This document shows positions 35,750-44,066 of a stretch of 64,000 bases of DNA, one piece after another. The stretch's first letter is position 1. Every line of letters begins with the position of its first letter. Source of the stretch: Candidatus Babelota bacterium (GTDB lineage Bacteria > Babelota > Babeliae > Babelales > Vermiphilaceae); the NCBI GenBank assembly GCA_029262615.1, contig JAJCZD010000011.1, positions 31,137-95,136 on the forward strand, given 5' to 3'. Below the pieces are notes generated by a model. It ran no database searches, had not been told where the DNA came from, and saw only the letters and a program-made list of their open reading frames with translations. Both the position numbers and the translations under genes were made by a program.

Positions 35750-36100
35750 ATGAACAAGAAGATTACTTTCCGCCACATGGAGCATTCCAAGGTAATGGAA
35801 GAATACGCAAACAAGCAATTAGAAAAGATCGAACAGTTTTTAGAAAATGAAAACTCACCAGTTTATATTGATTTAATCTTGGAACCATCAAAAGCTCGTG
35901 AACATCATCGAGTTGAATTGCGTGTTAAATCTCCTCGCTATGATTTGATTGCTAATCATGAGCATCAAGGCATGGACTTTTATCAGGTTCTTGACCATGT
36001 TATTGATGTTATGTATCGTCAGCTTTTGAATCAAAAACAAAAAGATATTGATGATCGCAAACAATGTGGCCGTAAAGAAGATTTCAAAAAGCAACGATAA
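35750..36100 (+). CDS. hpf: Short ribosome hibernation promoting factor (HPF/RaiA)
   Basis: 116 residues of the S30AE/sigma-54-modulation family, which binds the decoding centre of idle ribosomes. It shows FRHMEHSKVMEEYANKQLEK, a VELRVKSPRYDL strand and DFYQVLDHVIDVMYRQL. It lacks the C-terminal dimerisation domain of long HPF. AAAGGAG precedes the ATG, 18 nt after der. No hairpin terminator follows the gene. A diverged copy of its last 18 codons plus a strong terminator lies 1.8 kb downstream. Confidence 0.9.
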   Translation: MNKKITFRHMEHSKVMEEYANKQLEKIEQFLENENSPVYIDLILEPSKAREHHRVELRVKSPRYDLIANHEHQGMDFYQVLDHVIDVMYRQLLNQKQKDIDDRKQCGRKEDFKKQR

Positions 36101-36102
36101 AA
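36048..36102 (+). repeat. hpf 3' end, resident copy of a displaced repeat
   Basis: This 55 bp end of hpf corresponds to 37919-37973 at about 80 percent identity. Most differences are synonymous in the hpf frame, so the other copy was once a functional allele. Confidence 0.8.
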
Positions 36103-36248
36103 AGTTGTGATTCTATTTTTTCGTTGATCTTACATTACTAAAAGCAAAAGAAGCCTTAGTTGTTTATGAAATCACTGCTGCAAGCAATGTTAGAGATAAA
36201 CCAAAGCTCATGCACCTTAATAGCTTCTGGGATTATTTACCAATCTTC

Positions 36249-37673
36249 TCAATTGATGAGAGAACAGAATGGGAAGTATTTATCCTGTATTGCTTTTGAA
36301 AGCAGATCAGTTGGCGTGACTGAGACAATAATACTAACCGTTGCTTGTGAACATTGGGCAGGTATAGTAGTATCACAAATTTCATATACCAATGTATCAA
36401 CGCCAATAAATCCTGGATTCGGTGTATAAGTAATAGTGCCAGATATTGTATCAATAACCGCTATACCATTTGCAGGTGGTGTAATCAAGGGACTTTGCAA
36501 GGTAGCATCACACTCCAGTTGATCATTTGCAATAACGTTAATAACCACTGGCGTGTCTGGGCCGGTGAGTGCAGTTTCACTATTGGCAATTGGGTTCGGG
36601 CACAATCGAAAAACACCAAGCTTGCCAACGAAATTTGTTAAAGAGCCAGCTGCACCCAAGAAGATCATATTATTCATTTCTAGCCAAGCCACACCATTTC
36701 CTTCATCTCCAGTTAGCGTTCCAGAAGCGGCTAAGGTTAAGGTTGGGCTACTAAATGTGTATACTCTATATTCGGAAGTCGCATCTCCTGCAGTGGCTAA
36801 ATAATTGATTCCCCCAGATTGAAGCCACTTAACATCATTTACTACTGAGCCAAAAGTATCAGAATCAATAGGTGTAAGAGCAGTGCCATTAAAGCTATAC
36901 ACTATTAAATTAGGACTAATAGCGGATGCTCCTGCTGCTAAGAAGATTGATCCATCAGCTGTTTGAAGCCACGAAACGGATTCTCCTTGCCCTAAACTAG
37001 CCGATGTAATAGGAGTAAGGGTAGTACCATTAAAGCTAAAAACTCGAATGTCAGTCCCTATTGAATTACCAGCAGAGGCAAGATAAATAGTCCCATTTGC
37101 TGCTTGAAGCCATGCAACCCCCTGTGCTCCATCAAAATAATCTTCTCCATCAAGAAAAGTAAGGCTGGTGCCATCAAAACTATAAACAGATACTTCATTT
37201 GTTCCGTTCACAAGGCCAGCAGCGGCTAGGAATATAGATCCATTTTCTGCTTGTAGCCATGCAACCCCAAGAGCATCGTTACCAAAATTAACAGAGTCAA
37301 TTTGTGTAAGGCTGGAGCCATTAAATGTATAAATTCGTACTCTTCCACCGGGAGCGGGACTAACAGTTGCAGCAATAGCCAGAAAATCTATACCACCAGA
37401 TTGAAGCCAAGCAACTTCACTTGCAAATCCTAGACCTAAATCTATAGTAGCAGTAGTGGCAGTTAGTGTTGAGCCATCAAAGCTAAAGACCCCTACATCA
37501 TCTACTGCGCCACCTCCTCCACCGGCTGCTAAATATTTGGTGCCTCCCGATTGCAGCCAATCAACACTTCTTCTAAAAGAACCAATATCAATTTGGTCTA
37601 AAGGAACAAGTGCCGCGCCGTATAATTGAATAAATGATAAGAGTAAGAAGTATACTAAACTTTTTATTTTCAT
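36249..37673 (-). CDS. Exported seven-bladed beta-propeller protein with cadherin/Ig-like tail
   Basis: 474 residues with a signal peptide (SLVYFLLLSFIQLYGAA). Seven repeats of about 45 residues follow, each with a V-x-WLQ motif, a [YF]LA[AS]AG strand and a V-[YF]-[ST]F(N/D)G(T/S)-x-L strand. This is consistent with a complete seven-blade propeller. Residues from about 365 to 455 (PIANSETALTGPDTPVVI to GVDTLVYEICD) resemble the Ig/cadherin-like domains of bacterial adhesins. It is antiparallel to hpf and dsbD-tail fragments lie behind it. A surface-binding or adhesion role is plausible; no catalytic motif is seen. Confidence 0.75.
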   Translation of the reverse strand: MKIKSLVYFLLLSFIQLYGAALVPLDQIDIGSFRRSVDWLQSGGTKYLAAGGGGGAVDDVGVFSFDGSTLTATTATIDLGLGFASEVAWLQSGGIDFLAIAATVSPAPGGRVRIYTFNGSSLTQIDSVNFGNDALGVAWLQAENGSIFLAAAGLVNGTNEVSVYSFDGTSLTFLDGEDYFDGAQGVAWLQAANGTIYLASAGNSIGTDIRVFSFNGTTLTPITSASLGQGESVSWLQTADGSIFLAAGASAISPNLIVYSFNGTALTPIDSDTFGSVVNDVKWLQSGGINYLATAGDATSEYRVYTFSSPTLTLAASGTLTGDEGNGVAWLEMNNMIFLGAAGSLTNFVGKLGVFRLCPNPIANSETALTGPDTPVVINVIANDQLECDATLQSPLITPPANGIAVIDTISGTITYTPNPGFIGVDTLVYEICDTTIPAQCSQATVSIIVSVTPTDLLSKAIQDKYFPFCSLIN

Positions 37674-37791
37674 TTTTTTCTCCAGGTAAACTTATGTTGT
37701 TTGCATAATTGCAAACGATAAACAAGAATTGCAAGAGAAAATATTTGTAACTTTTTTATTTAACCATGTTTAAACTTTGTATGAATTCTAA

Positions 37792-37912
37792 GGATCCATT
37801 ACTAAAATCGTTGGAAACCCGATAATTTTACATTCTTTTTCGATTTCTTTCAGGCATGCATCTTTAGAACCGTCAACTTTGAGACAGATAAAACCTTTTT
37901 GCAAGTTACTTT
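37792..37912 (-). pseudogene. Fragment of a second dsbD (codons about 504-544)
   Basis: 121 bp that match dsbD 39240-39360 with six differences (about 95 percent). In the minus-strand sense it encodes the part after the CxxC active site, KVDGSKDACLKEIEKEC and KIIGFPTILVMDP, then stops. A short further match (GTATGAAT, near 37779) suggests that the rest of the tail suffered an internal deletion. Its 5' end abuts the hpf fragment. Confidence 0.85.
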
Positions 37913-37918
37913 AGCTTG

Positions 37919-37972
37919 TTGATGACCGCAAACAGTATGGGCGGCACGAAGATTTTAAAAAACATCGTTAAA
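37919..37972 (+). pseudogene. Fragment of a second hpf (last 16-18 codons)
   Basis: Reads DDRKQYGRHEDFKKHR and a TAA, against DDRKQCGRKEDFKKQR in the intact hpf. It lacks everything upstream and starts within 7 bp of the dsbD fragment. It is followed by a strong terminator that the intact hpf lacks, so this seems to be the original tail-plus-terminator of one hpf allele. Confidence 0.8.
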
Positions 37973-37999
37973 AAAGCCGGGATTATTCCCGGCTTTTTT
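37971..37999. terminator. Strong bidirectional intrinsic terminator
   Basis: A perfect 12 bp stem (37971-37982 with 37987-37998; GCCGGGA/TCCCGGC core), loop TTAT, A-run before and T-run after. It now ends the kinase-like gene from the right and probably once ended hpf. Confidence 0.9.
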
Positions 38000-38018
38000 A
38001 ATTGAAGAAAAATATTTA

Positions 38019-39080
38019 TTATTGGATCAATTCTTTTATTTTTTTAGTTATGCCGGCACTATAACCAATTAAACCAGATTTGAATAAAGAATTTTCCTCT
38101 AAGATAGTATGTATTTTTTTTAATTGCTCTGGGCAATCTTTAAATATATCAACAAGGCGCTCCAAACCTTGCCAAACATTTAAATAATATTTTATCTGAG
38201 CATTATGGAAATGAGTTCCAGCAGGAAGTCCTTCTGCTGTTTTATCAGCCAAGTTATAAAAAAAATGGCTTGCTGGTGTGTCTGCTGGTTGTTCAAAATC
38301 TAAGATAACAAGCTTTCCTTTATCATTAATAAATAAGTTATTTCGAAGATCCCAAATACCAACATCCGTTATGCTTGCGATTAACTCTTCTAAAGCTTGT
38401 TGAGGTATTTCACATTTTTTTGAATATTCTTTGAGTAAGGTTAAGTTTTCTAATTTTGGTGTAACTACAAGCAAATCAGTGTCATTAATCGAATTATCAT
38501 TAGTAAGTGAAATTATTGTTATACTTGGTACTGTTATATATGAAAAGTTGTTCTTTGCTGCATAATCCTGCAATAGTTTTGTATTGAGTGCTCTTGAAAT
38601 AGTTTGATGTGTTTCATATCCTTTTGCTGGAAGAAGCCCTAATATTTTGTTTCGATATTCGGCGTCAGCCCAAAAATTACCTTCCGATTTGCTTACGCCT
38701 TGCTGTGTTTTATACATAGAAAATAATCTCATCAGTCCGGCAATTTTTACAATGCCTTCAGTAGTTTCAAAAATATAATTTAGATTACTTAAGTTTGGCA
38801 ATCTATTAGTTTGCAATAATGCTAGATCGGTTTTTTGTTTCTTTGGCCATTCTTGGATAGGTTTTGCGTTTGCTGCTAATTTTTTTAATAACTCTTCATG
38901 CTTTTGTAACCAGGATGCAGCCTTGGATATCTTTATTGCGCTAATTAAAGCAAGAGCATTTTCACGCGTTATAGATTCCCCATTTATCTGGAAATTTGGT
39001 ACATCCAATTTTGGTGAGTCTGGTTGCATTGAAAAAAGAGATGATGATATTAAAATAAAACTAAAAACATACTTTTTCAT
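38019..39080 (-). CDS. Exported protein with kinase-like catalytic motifs
   Basis: 353 residues with a signal peptide (YVFSFILISSSLFSM). The C-terminal half carries DVGIWDLRNNLF (Asp244, Asn248) followed 13 residues later by VILDFEQ (Asp261). This resembles the catalytic loop and DFG-type metal motif of protein-kinase-like and aminoglycoside-phosphotransferase folds. The preceding DLLVVTPKLENLTLLKEY fits the hinge region. No clear glycine-rich loop is seen. If the assignment holds, it would be a secreted kinase-like effector. It lies between intact dsbD and the dsbD/hpf fragments, 68 nt after dsbD on the same strand. Confidence 0.6.
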   Translation of the reverse strand: MKKYVFSFILISSSLFSMQPDSPKLDVPNFQINGESITRENALALISAIKISKAASWLQKHEELLKKLAANAKPIQEWPKKQKTDLALLQTNRLPNLSNLNYIFETTEGIVKIAGLMRLFSMYKTQQGVSKSEGNFWADAEYRNKILGLLPAKGYETHQTISRALNTKLLQDYAAKNNFSYITVPSITIISLTNDNSINDTDLLVVTPKLENLTLLKEYSKKCEIPQQALEELIASITDVGIWDLRNNLFINDKGKLVILDFEQPADTPASHFFYNLADKTAEGLPAGTHFHNAQIKYYLNVWQGLERLVDIFKDCPEQLKKIHTILEENSLFKSGLIGYSAGITKKIKELIQ

Positions 39081-39148
39081 ATTATTTCCTTGAGTGAAAA
39101 ATGATTCGTATTATTGTATATTGTAACTATATAATTGCTATTTGTCAA

Positions 39149-40870
39149 CTATTTAGCGGTTTGTAAGTCCTGTATGAATGCATCTGAAGGCGTACCATAT
39201 AGCTCAGATTGCCATTTTTTGACCACTTTATGATTAGCTGGGTCCATTACTAAAATAGTTGGAAATCCGATAATTTTACATTCTTTTTCGATCTCTTTCA
39301 GGCATGCATCTTTAGAACCGTCAACTTTGAGACAAATAAAATCTTTTTGCAAGTTACTTTGTACTTCATGATCTGCAAATAAGGTAGTATCTATTGCGGT
39401 GCAGATACTGCAATAGGGTGCACCAATATCAATAAAAACTTTTTTACCTTCTTTTTGTGCTAATTGTAGCGCTTGTTGGTAGTCATGCATCCATAATGAG
39501 TCTTGCTCTAGAGGAATACCAATGGTGTTTTTAAATGCTTGAAATGCTAATAAAATTGAAAAAGCGCAACATATAACACCAGTGCTATTTTTTAGCCAGC
39601 GCCATATGTTTGTATCCTGCAAGGAGATCGTTTTTAAATAATACAGGCCGGTGCAAAGAACAAATAAACTTAATCCCCAATACAAAATCATTGCTGGAAC
39701 GATAGCTTTGAGAAAATAAAAACAACTTGCAAGCATAACAAAACCGAATACTTTTTTTAGTTCAACCATCCATTGGCCAGCTCGCGGCAGAACTGATAGT
39801 GCGCCAGAAAAAGAACCAATGATAAGTAATGGAATGCTCAAGCCAACGCCAAAAGCGAATAATAAAATAAAACCAAGAACCTTATTTGCCATTGCGGCAA
39901 CAATGGTAAGGAGTAAAATCAAACCTGGAGACAAGCAGGGTGAGGCAACCAGACCACTGGCCATGCCAAAGGCAAGTGCAGAAACGTAATTGCCGCCCTT
40001 GCCGGCTGAAGTTGTGGTTTGTAAAACTGATGGGATTTTTAATTCATACACACCAATCATAGATAAGGACAAATAAACCAGCATGGCAACCAATAATAGA
40101 ATAACTACCGGGTTGGCCATAATTGAGCCAAATAATTGGCCAGTTGTTGCAACCAGTAATCCTAAAAGAGCGTATGTGGTTGCGATGCCAATAGTATAAC
40201 ACAATGATAAACAGATATTATTAAAAACGGATTTGGTTGCTTGCGATTGCAAGATGCCAACAGTGATAGGGATCATTGGATAAATGCACGGCGTTAAACT
40301 TAATAATAATCCTAATAATAATGCTAATAACACGCGGAACCAAAATGAATTTGATGTCGTAAGCAATAGGCTAATCTTATCCGATAGAGAAGTTTTCTTA
40401 ATAATAGGTTTTTGTGTTATAACATTATCGATTGTTTGTTCTGATTGAATAGCACTATTTTGTGCCGATTTATTATTTATTAGGGCAAAGGATAAGGGAA
40501 TAACTGCTTGCTTAATTTTCTTTTTTGATTGCAGATAATAAGAAAAATGAATGTTTGCTTTATCTACTGGTTGATCAGCTGTTTTTTTTGCGGTGAGGAT
40601 AAATTGAACATCACCTTGATACGCTGTTTTTTCTTTTTTGAATACACTATCGTAAAACGTAATTGCTTTTTGTTCTGTTTGGTATTCAGATAAATCTATC
40701 TCGGGATGGTCGACATCAAAACTTATAAACTCTTTGTACAGTTTATCTTGTCCCAAGGAAAAAGAGATAGTAGCAATCGTTCTGGTGGGGTCTTTGTGCT
40801 CCAAGGCAACAGTAAAAGCTTGCATAGAGTAATGAAATAAGCAGAGAAGAAATACTATTCTTTTTAACAT
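39149..40870 (-). CDS. dsbD: Thiol:disulfide interchange protein DsbD
   Basis: Moves reducing power from cytoplasmic thioredoxin to the periplasm. The 573-residue protein has a signal peptide and an N-terminal DsbD-alpha-like domain (without an obvious catalytic CxxC pair). An eight-helix membrane domain follows, with the paired cysteine motifs SLTPCIYPMIP and ASPCLSPG. The C-terminal thioredoxin-like domain has active site Cys487-Ser-Ile-Cys490 (GAPYCSIC). The coding segment 39240-39360 is duplicated as a fragment at 37792-37912. Confidence 0.9.
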   Translation of the reverse strand: MLKRIVFLLCLFHYSMQAFTVALEHKDPTRTIATISFSLGQDKLYKEFISFDVDHPEIDLSEYQTEQKAITFYDSVFKKEKTAYQGDVQFILTAKKTADQPVDKANIHFSYYLQSKKKIKQAVIPLSFALINNKSAQNSAIQSEQTIDNVITQKPIIKKTSLSDKISLLLTTSNSFWFRVLLALLLGLLLSLTPCIYPMIPITVGILQSQATKSVFNNICLSLCYTIGIATTYALLGLLVATTGQLFGSIMANPVVILLLVAMLVYLSLSMIGVYELKIPSVLQTTTSAGKGGNYVSALAFGMASGLVASPCLSPGLILLLTIVAAMANKVLGFILLFAFGVGLSIPLLIIGSFSGALSVLPRAGQWMVELKKVFGFVMLASCFYFLKAIVPAMILYWGLSLFVLCTGLYYLKTISLQDTNIWRWLKNSTGVICCAFSILLAFQAFKNTIGIPLEQDSLWMHDYQQALQLAQKEGKKVFIDIGAPYCSICTAIDTTLFADHEVQSNLQKDFICLKVDGSKDACLKEIEKECKIIGFPTILVMDPANHKVVKKWQSELYGTPSDAFIQDLQTAK

Positions 40871-41054
40871 GATTTAGCCCAAATATAAGGTTTTTTCGAA
40901 TTGTGTCTTTATGATGCAGATGTATCTTTTAAGGTATGTTATTTGCACCATTTTGGCAATGAGCGTTCTGGTTACTGGTATAGGAATTTTTTATTGGGTT
41001 AGGATTTAAAGGGCTAAATTACTTCAGTTATATTTTACTTTTTTCTCATGTGTG

Positions 41055-41083
41055 TTTAGACTGCAAACAATTTTTGATATACA
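41055..41083 (+). promoter_or_regulatory. Putative promoter of the small ankyrin gene
   Basis: TTTAGA (41055-41060), a 17 nt spacer and TATACA (41078-41083) directly precede the AAGGAG ribosome binding site at 41090, giving a very short leader. Confidence 0.4.
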
Positions 41084-41103
41084 ATATGGAAAGGAGCCTT
41101 GAA

Positions 41104-41676
41104 ATGAAATTACCACTGTTATTTATAGGTTTGAGTTTATCAAGTCAAGTACATTGTATGGGGGCTGTGGAAGAAAAAGTATTGACTAACGTTATCAAGG
41201 CCCGAAAAGAAGAGCCTTTAAACTTTTATCTAACTCTCAAAAACAAAAGCGACCAAGAATTAAACACAATTTTTGGCAGGATCGAGAAAATGAAGAAAAA
41301 AGATAAAGATGGTAATACCATGATGCATTACTGTGTTGGTAAATCATGCAGTCCAGTTCTATTGTCTAAGCTTTGCACAATAATTGATAGTAATGTAGGA
41401 AACCAGGATGGTAGGACGCCAATGCATGCATTAGTAGCTGCAAGTGCTTTGTATGAAGAAAAAGATGATGTTGGTGATTTAGAAAAAAAATATAAATATC
41501 TAATGCAAGCCGGTGCTCTTCTTTGTAAGAGAGATTTTTATGGAGTAACCCCAGTGGCCATGTTAAATAGAATTCATAACTTGCGTAGAAATTTACCAGG
41601 TGTTAATAAACTTAAGGCACTAATGGATGCAGACCTTGTAAGAATAGGTGGTCAACCAAAAAAAGCAGCCCTATGA
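41104..41676 (+). CDS. Small exported ankyrin-repeat protein
   Basis: 190 residues from ATG 41104, preceded by AAGGAG; the longer frame from 41050 lacks support. It has a signal peptide (LPLLFIGLSLSSQVHC). Ankyrin-like units are visible at KDGNTMMHYCV, NQDGRTPMHALVAAS and the KYLMQAGALLCKRDFYGVTPVAML stretch. It is one of three ankyrin-type secreted proteins in the window, which fits a host-interaction role, but no target is evident. Its end overlaps the convergent DUF4097-like gene by 6 nt. Confidence 0.75.
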   Translation: MKLPLLFIGLSLSSQVHCMGAVEEKVLTNVIKARKEEPLNFYLTLKNKSDQELNTIFGRIEKMKKKDKDGNTMMHYCVGKSCSPVLLSKLCTIIDSNVGNQDGRTPMHALVAASALYEEKDDVGDLEKKYKYLMQAGALLCKRDFYGVTPVAMLNRIHNLRRNLPGVNKLKALMDADLVRIGGQPKKAAL

Positions 41677-42597
41677 TTTTAGTTCAGTAATTTTAATATT
41701 ACCTTTTCGTGCAGAGAGGACAATTTGAGCCTCTGGATTGCCGATACTACCTTCAATATGTGTTTGCATTTTTTTCCATTGCCCAGCATCCAGGCGCATG
41801 GTGTGCGCACAGAGAGTAATTTCTTTTTCAGAAGTGATACGTCCTCGTTGGGTGTGTGCCTTAATGCCCGCATTGATTCCTGATTTTGGCAATGCAAGAT
41901 TTATTTGGCCATGGTGATTAGCTATTTTTAATGAACAGTTGGGCTTTAATTGCTCACTTTTTATATTTACAAAACCATAATGAGTTGCCGCTAGTACAGA
42001 ATGAGACACATCATCAATGATGATGTTGCCCTTTTTTGTCTTTACTTGAACCTTTTGAGCCGGTTGCACAATGGTGATATTTCCTTGGTGCATTGCTTTT
42101 GCAACAATAGTATTACCAATTTGGTATAAATCGATATTACCATCTTTGGTCTTTGTGGTAACCTTACCCAGGACTTTTTCAATAATAATGTTACCCGAAT
42201 CGGTCGATGCGTGTACTGAGACTTGTTCTGGGACCAGTAAAATATAATCCATAGCAGAATTAATGCCCGTATTATTATTGAGAGTACAAACATTCAGATT
42301 ATGATCAGTTGCTTGCACTTGGACACGCAAATGAGAAACATCTGTACCTTTTACACCGCGTTTAATTACTTGTAGCTCAGCTTTTGATCGATTAGGTTCA
42401 GTTCTAATATGAATGTCACCGATATCATTATGAACTATGATTGTTGCAAATGGTTTTATCGTATATTCTTTCGTTTCGGCCTCAAGGTCTATTTTTTTCG
42501 AAAAGCTTGATGGTAGTTTTTTGATAAAATCAAATGAAAACGGTTTAGTTGAAATTACACAAATACTCAACAAAATAAGCAAATATTTTTTATTCAT
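41671..42597 (-). CDS. Exported DUF4097-like beta-solenoid protein
   Basis: 308 residues with a signal peptide (YLLILLSICVISTKPFS). Repeating short strands with G-x-I-x-[IV] patterns (GDIHIRTE, GNIIIEKV, GNIDLYQIG, GNITIV, GNIIIDDV, GRITSEKE, GNIKITE) are typical of DUF4097 adhesin-like beta-solenoids. Molecular role unknown; a periplasmic or surface structural protein is likely. The gene is divergent from the tRNA nucleotidyltransferase gene. Confidence 0.7.
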   Translation of the reverse strand: MNKKYLLILLSICVISTKPFSFDFIKKLPSSFSKKIDLEAETKEYTIKPFATIIVHNDIGDIHIRTEPNRSKAELQVIKRGVKGTDVSHLRVQVQATDHNLNVCTLNNNTGINSAMDYILLVPEQVSVHASTDSGNIIIEKVLGKVTTKTKDGNIDLYQIGNTIVAKAMHQGNITIVQPAQKVQVKTKKGNIIIDDVSHSVLAATHYGFVNIKSEQLKPNCSLKIANHHGQINLALPKSGINAGIKAHTQRGRITSEKEITLCAHTMRLDAGQWKKMQTHIEGSIGNPEAQIVLSARKGNIKITELKS

Positions 42598-42632
42598 TAG
42601 CCAACTCCCCTAAAAATTGGTAAAAATGTCAT

Positions 42633-44051
42633 ATGAAGTCTACAAAAAAACAGACAGTAAAGAAAAGAGCTGTATCGAATATAGTAAACAAATATCCAAA
42701 AGTTGCTTCTATTTGTAAAAAGATAAACCAAGAAGGTGGCACTGCCTTACTGGTTGGTGGGGCCGTTCGTGATATTTCATTATCAATTGAACCAAAAGAT
42801 ATTGATATTGAGGTCCATGGCATATCAGCACAAAAATTAGAAGCAGTTTTAAAAAAATTTGGGCCAGTTGATTTGGTTGGTAAAGTATTTGGTGTATTTC
42901 GAATTCATGGTTTGGATGTTGATTGGTCTTTACCGCGTACGGACAAGCCAGGCCGAAAGCCCAAAGTTATTATTAATCCGTTTATGGATTATAAAAAAGC
43001 TTTTGCACGAAGAGATCTGACCATTAATGCCATGGGCATTGATCTGCACACAGGCAAGTTGATCGATCCATTTGAGGGTGAAAAAGATATAAAAAAGAAA
43101 GTATTGAGGGCGCCGGATAAAAAATTTTTCGAAGAAGACCCATTGCGCTTTTTCCGGGTGATGCAATTCATTGGTCGTTTTGAATTTGAGCCAGATGAGC
43201 AATTGAATAAAATTTGTAAAAAAATGGATCTTTCAAAGGTTTCGCGTGAGCGGATAGCAGAAGAATTTAAAAAACTATTTTTGAGATCAAAAAACCCTTC
43301 ATTAGGCATTCGGTGGATTCAACAAATCGGTAAACTCAAAGAGTTATTTCCTGAGCTTGCGGCACTGCAGAAAGTGCCCCAACAAAAGGAATGGCATCCA
43401 GAGGGTGATGTTTTTGAACATACAATGCAAGCATTAGATGCAGCAGCTCGCATTACGTATCCTGATGAGCAAACAAAACTTATTGCCATGTATGCAGTCC
43501 TATGCCATGACCTTGGCAAAGCAAAAACAACAAAAAAAATAGAAGGGCGTTGGCGGGCATTTGCTCACGAGACGGTAGGCGTGCCGATTGCAAAAAAACT
43601 TCTTAAACGCATTACCAATAATAAAGTAATCCGTGATGCGGTTGCAAAACTAGTACAATACCATTTGGTACCAGTGCAGTTTATTAAAACTGGGGCAAAA
43701 CTCTCAGCATTTAAACGACTCGCAAAAAAATTAGCCCCCGAGGTAACATTGCAATTATTAGCGCACGTTTCATTGGCAGATAAGCGTGGGAGAAATGGTA
43801 AATCCTCAACACCGTTGCGCAAAAAAATTCCTGAGATTGAAACATTTTTAAAACGCGCAAAAGAAGCAAATGTTTTAGAGCACATTGAAAAACCTATTTT
43901 GCTCGGCAGAGATTTGCTTGGAAAAGTAAAACCAGGGCCCCAAATGGGTAAGCTGCTCAAAAAAGCATATGAGATTCAGTTGGATGAAGGAATTAAAAAT
44001 AAAAAAGAACTCTTAAAAAGAATTATAAAAAAGAAGGGCAAGCTAAAATAG
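42633..44051 (+). CDS. cca: CCA-adding enzyme / poly(A) polymerase family nucleotidyltransferase with HD domain
   Basis: 472 residues. The class II nucleotidyltransferase head has LVGGAVRD and the metal-binding pair KDIDIEV, then RRDLTINAMGID and the EDPLRFFRVMQF neck. A C-terminal HD phosphohydrolase domain is present (FEHTMQALDAA, VLCHDLGKA). The fusion matches bacterial tRNA nucleotidyltransferases of the E. coli type, which repair tRNA 3' ends. The tRNA-Ser in this window encodes its CCA, so repair is the more likely role. A lysine-rich tail ends the protein. The stop lies in a hairpin that serves the opposite gene. Confidence 0.88.
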   Translation: MKSTKKQTVKKRAVSNIVNKYPKVASICKKINQEGGTALLVGGAVRDISLSIEPKDIDIEVHGISAQKLEAVLKKFGPVDLVGKVFGVFRIHGLDVDWSLPRTDKPGRKPKVIINPFMDYKKAFARRDLTINAMGIDLHTGKLIDPFEGEKDIKKKVLRAPDKKFFEEDPLRFFRVMQFIGRFEFEPDEQLNKICKKMDLSKVSRERIAEEFKKLFLRSKNPSLGIRWIQQIGKLKELFPELAALQKVPQQKEWHPEGDVFEHTMQALDAAARITYPDEQTKLIAMYAVLCHDLGKAKTTKKIEGRWRAFAHETVGVPIAKKLLKRITNNKVIRDAVAKLVQYHLVPVQFIKTGAKLSAFKRLAKKLAPEVTLQLLAHVSLADKRGRNGKSSTPLRKKIPEIETFLKRAKEANVLEHIEKPILLGRDLLGKVKPGPQMGKLLKKAYEIQLDEGIKNKKELLKRIIKKKGKLK

Positions 44052-44059
44052 CTTGCCCT
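44035..44059 (-). terminator. Intrinsic terminator for the RING-finger gene
   Basis: A perfect 11 bp stem (44035-44045 with 44049-44059; GGGCAAGCTA/TAGCTTGCCC), loop AAA. On the minus strand it is followed by a T-rich run, so it terminates the RING gene while overlapping the end of cca. Confidence 0.75.
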
Positions 44060-44066
44060 GAAATTG

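Noticed and set aside
43565..43960. 131-codon minus-strand frame
   Set aside because: Antisense to the HD domain of the tRNA nucleotidyltransferase; a shadow of its codon bias.
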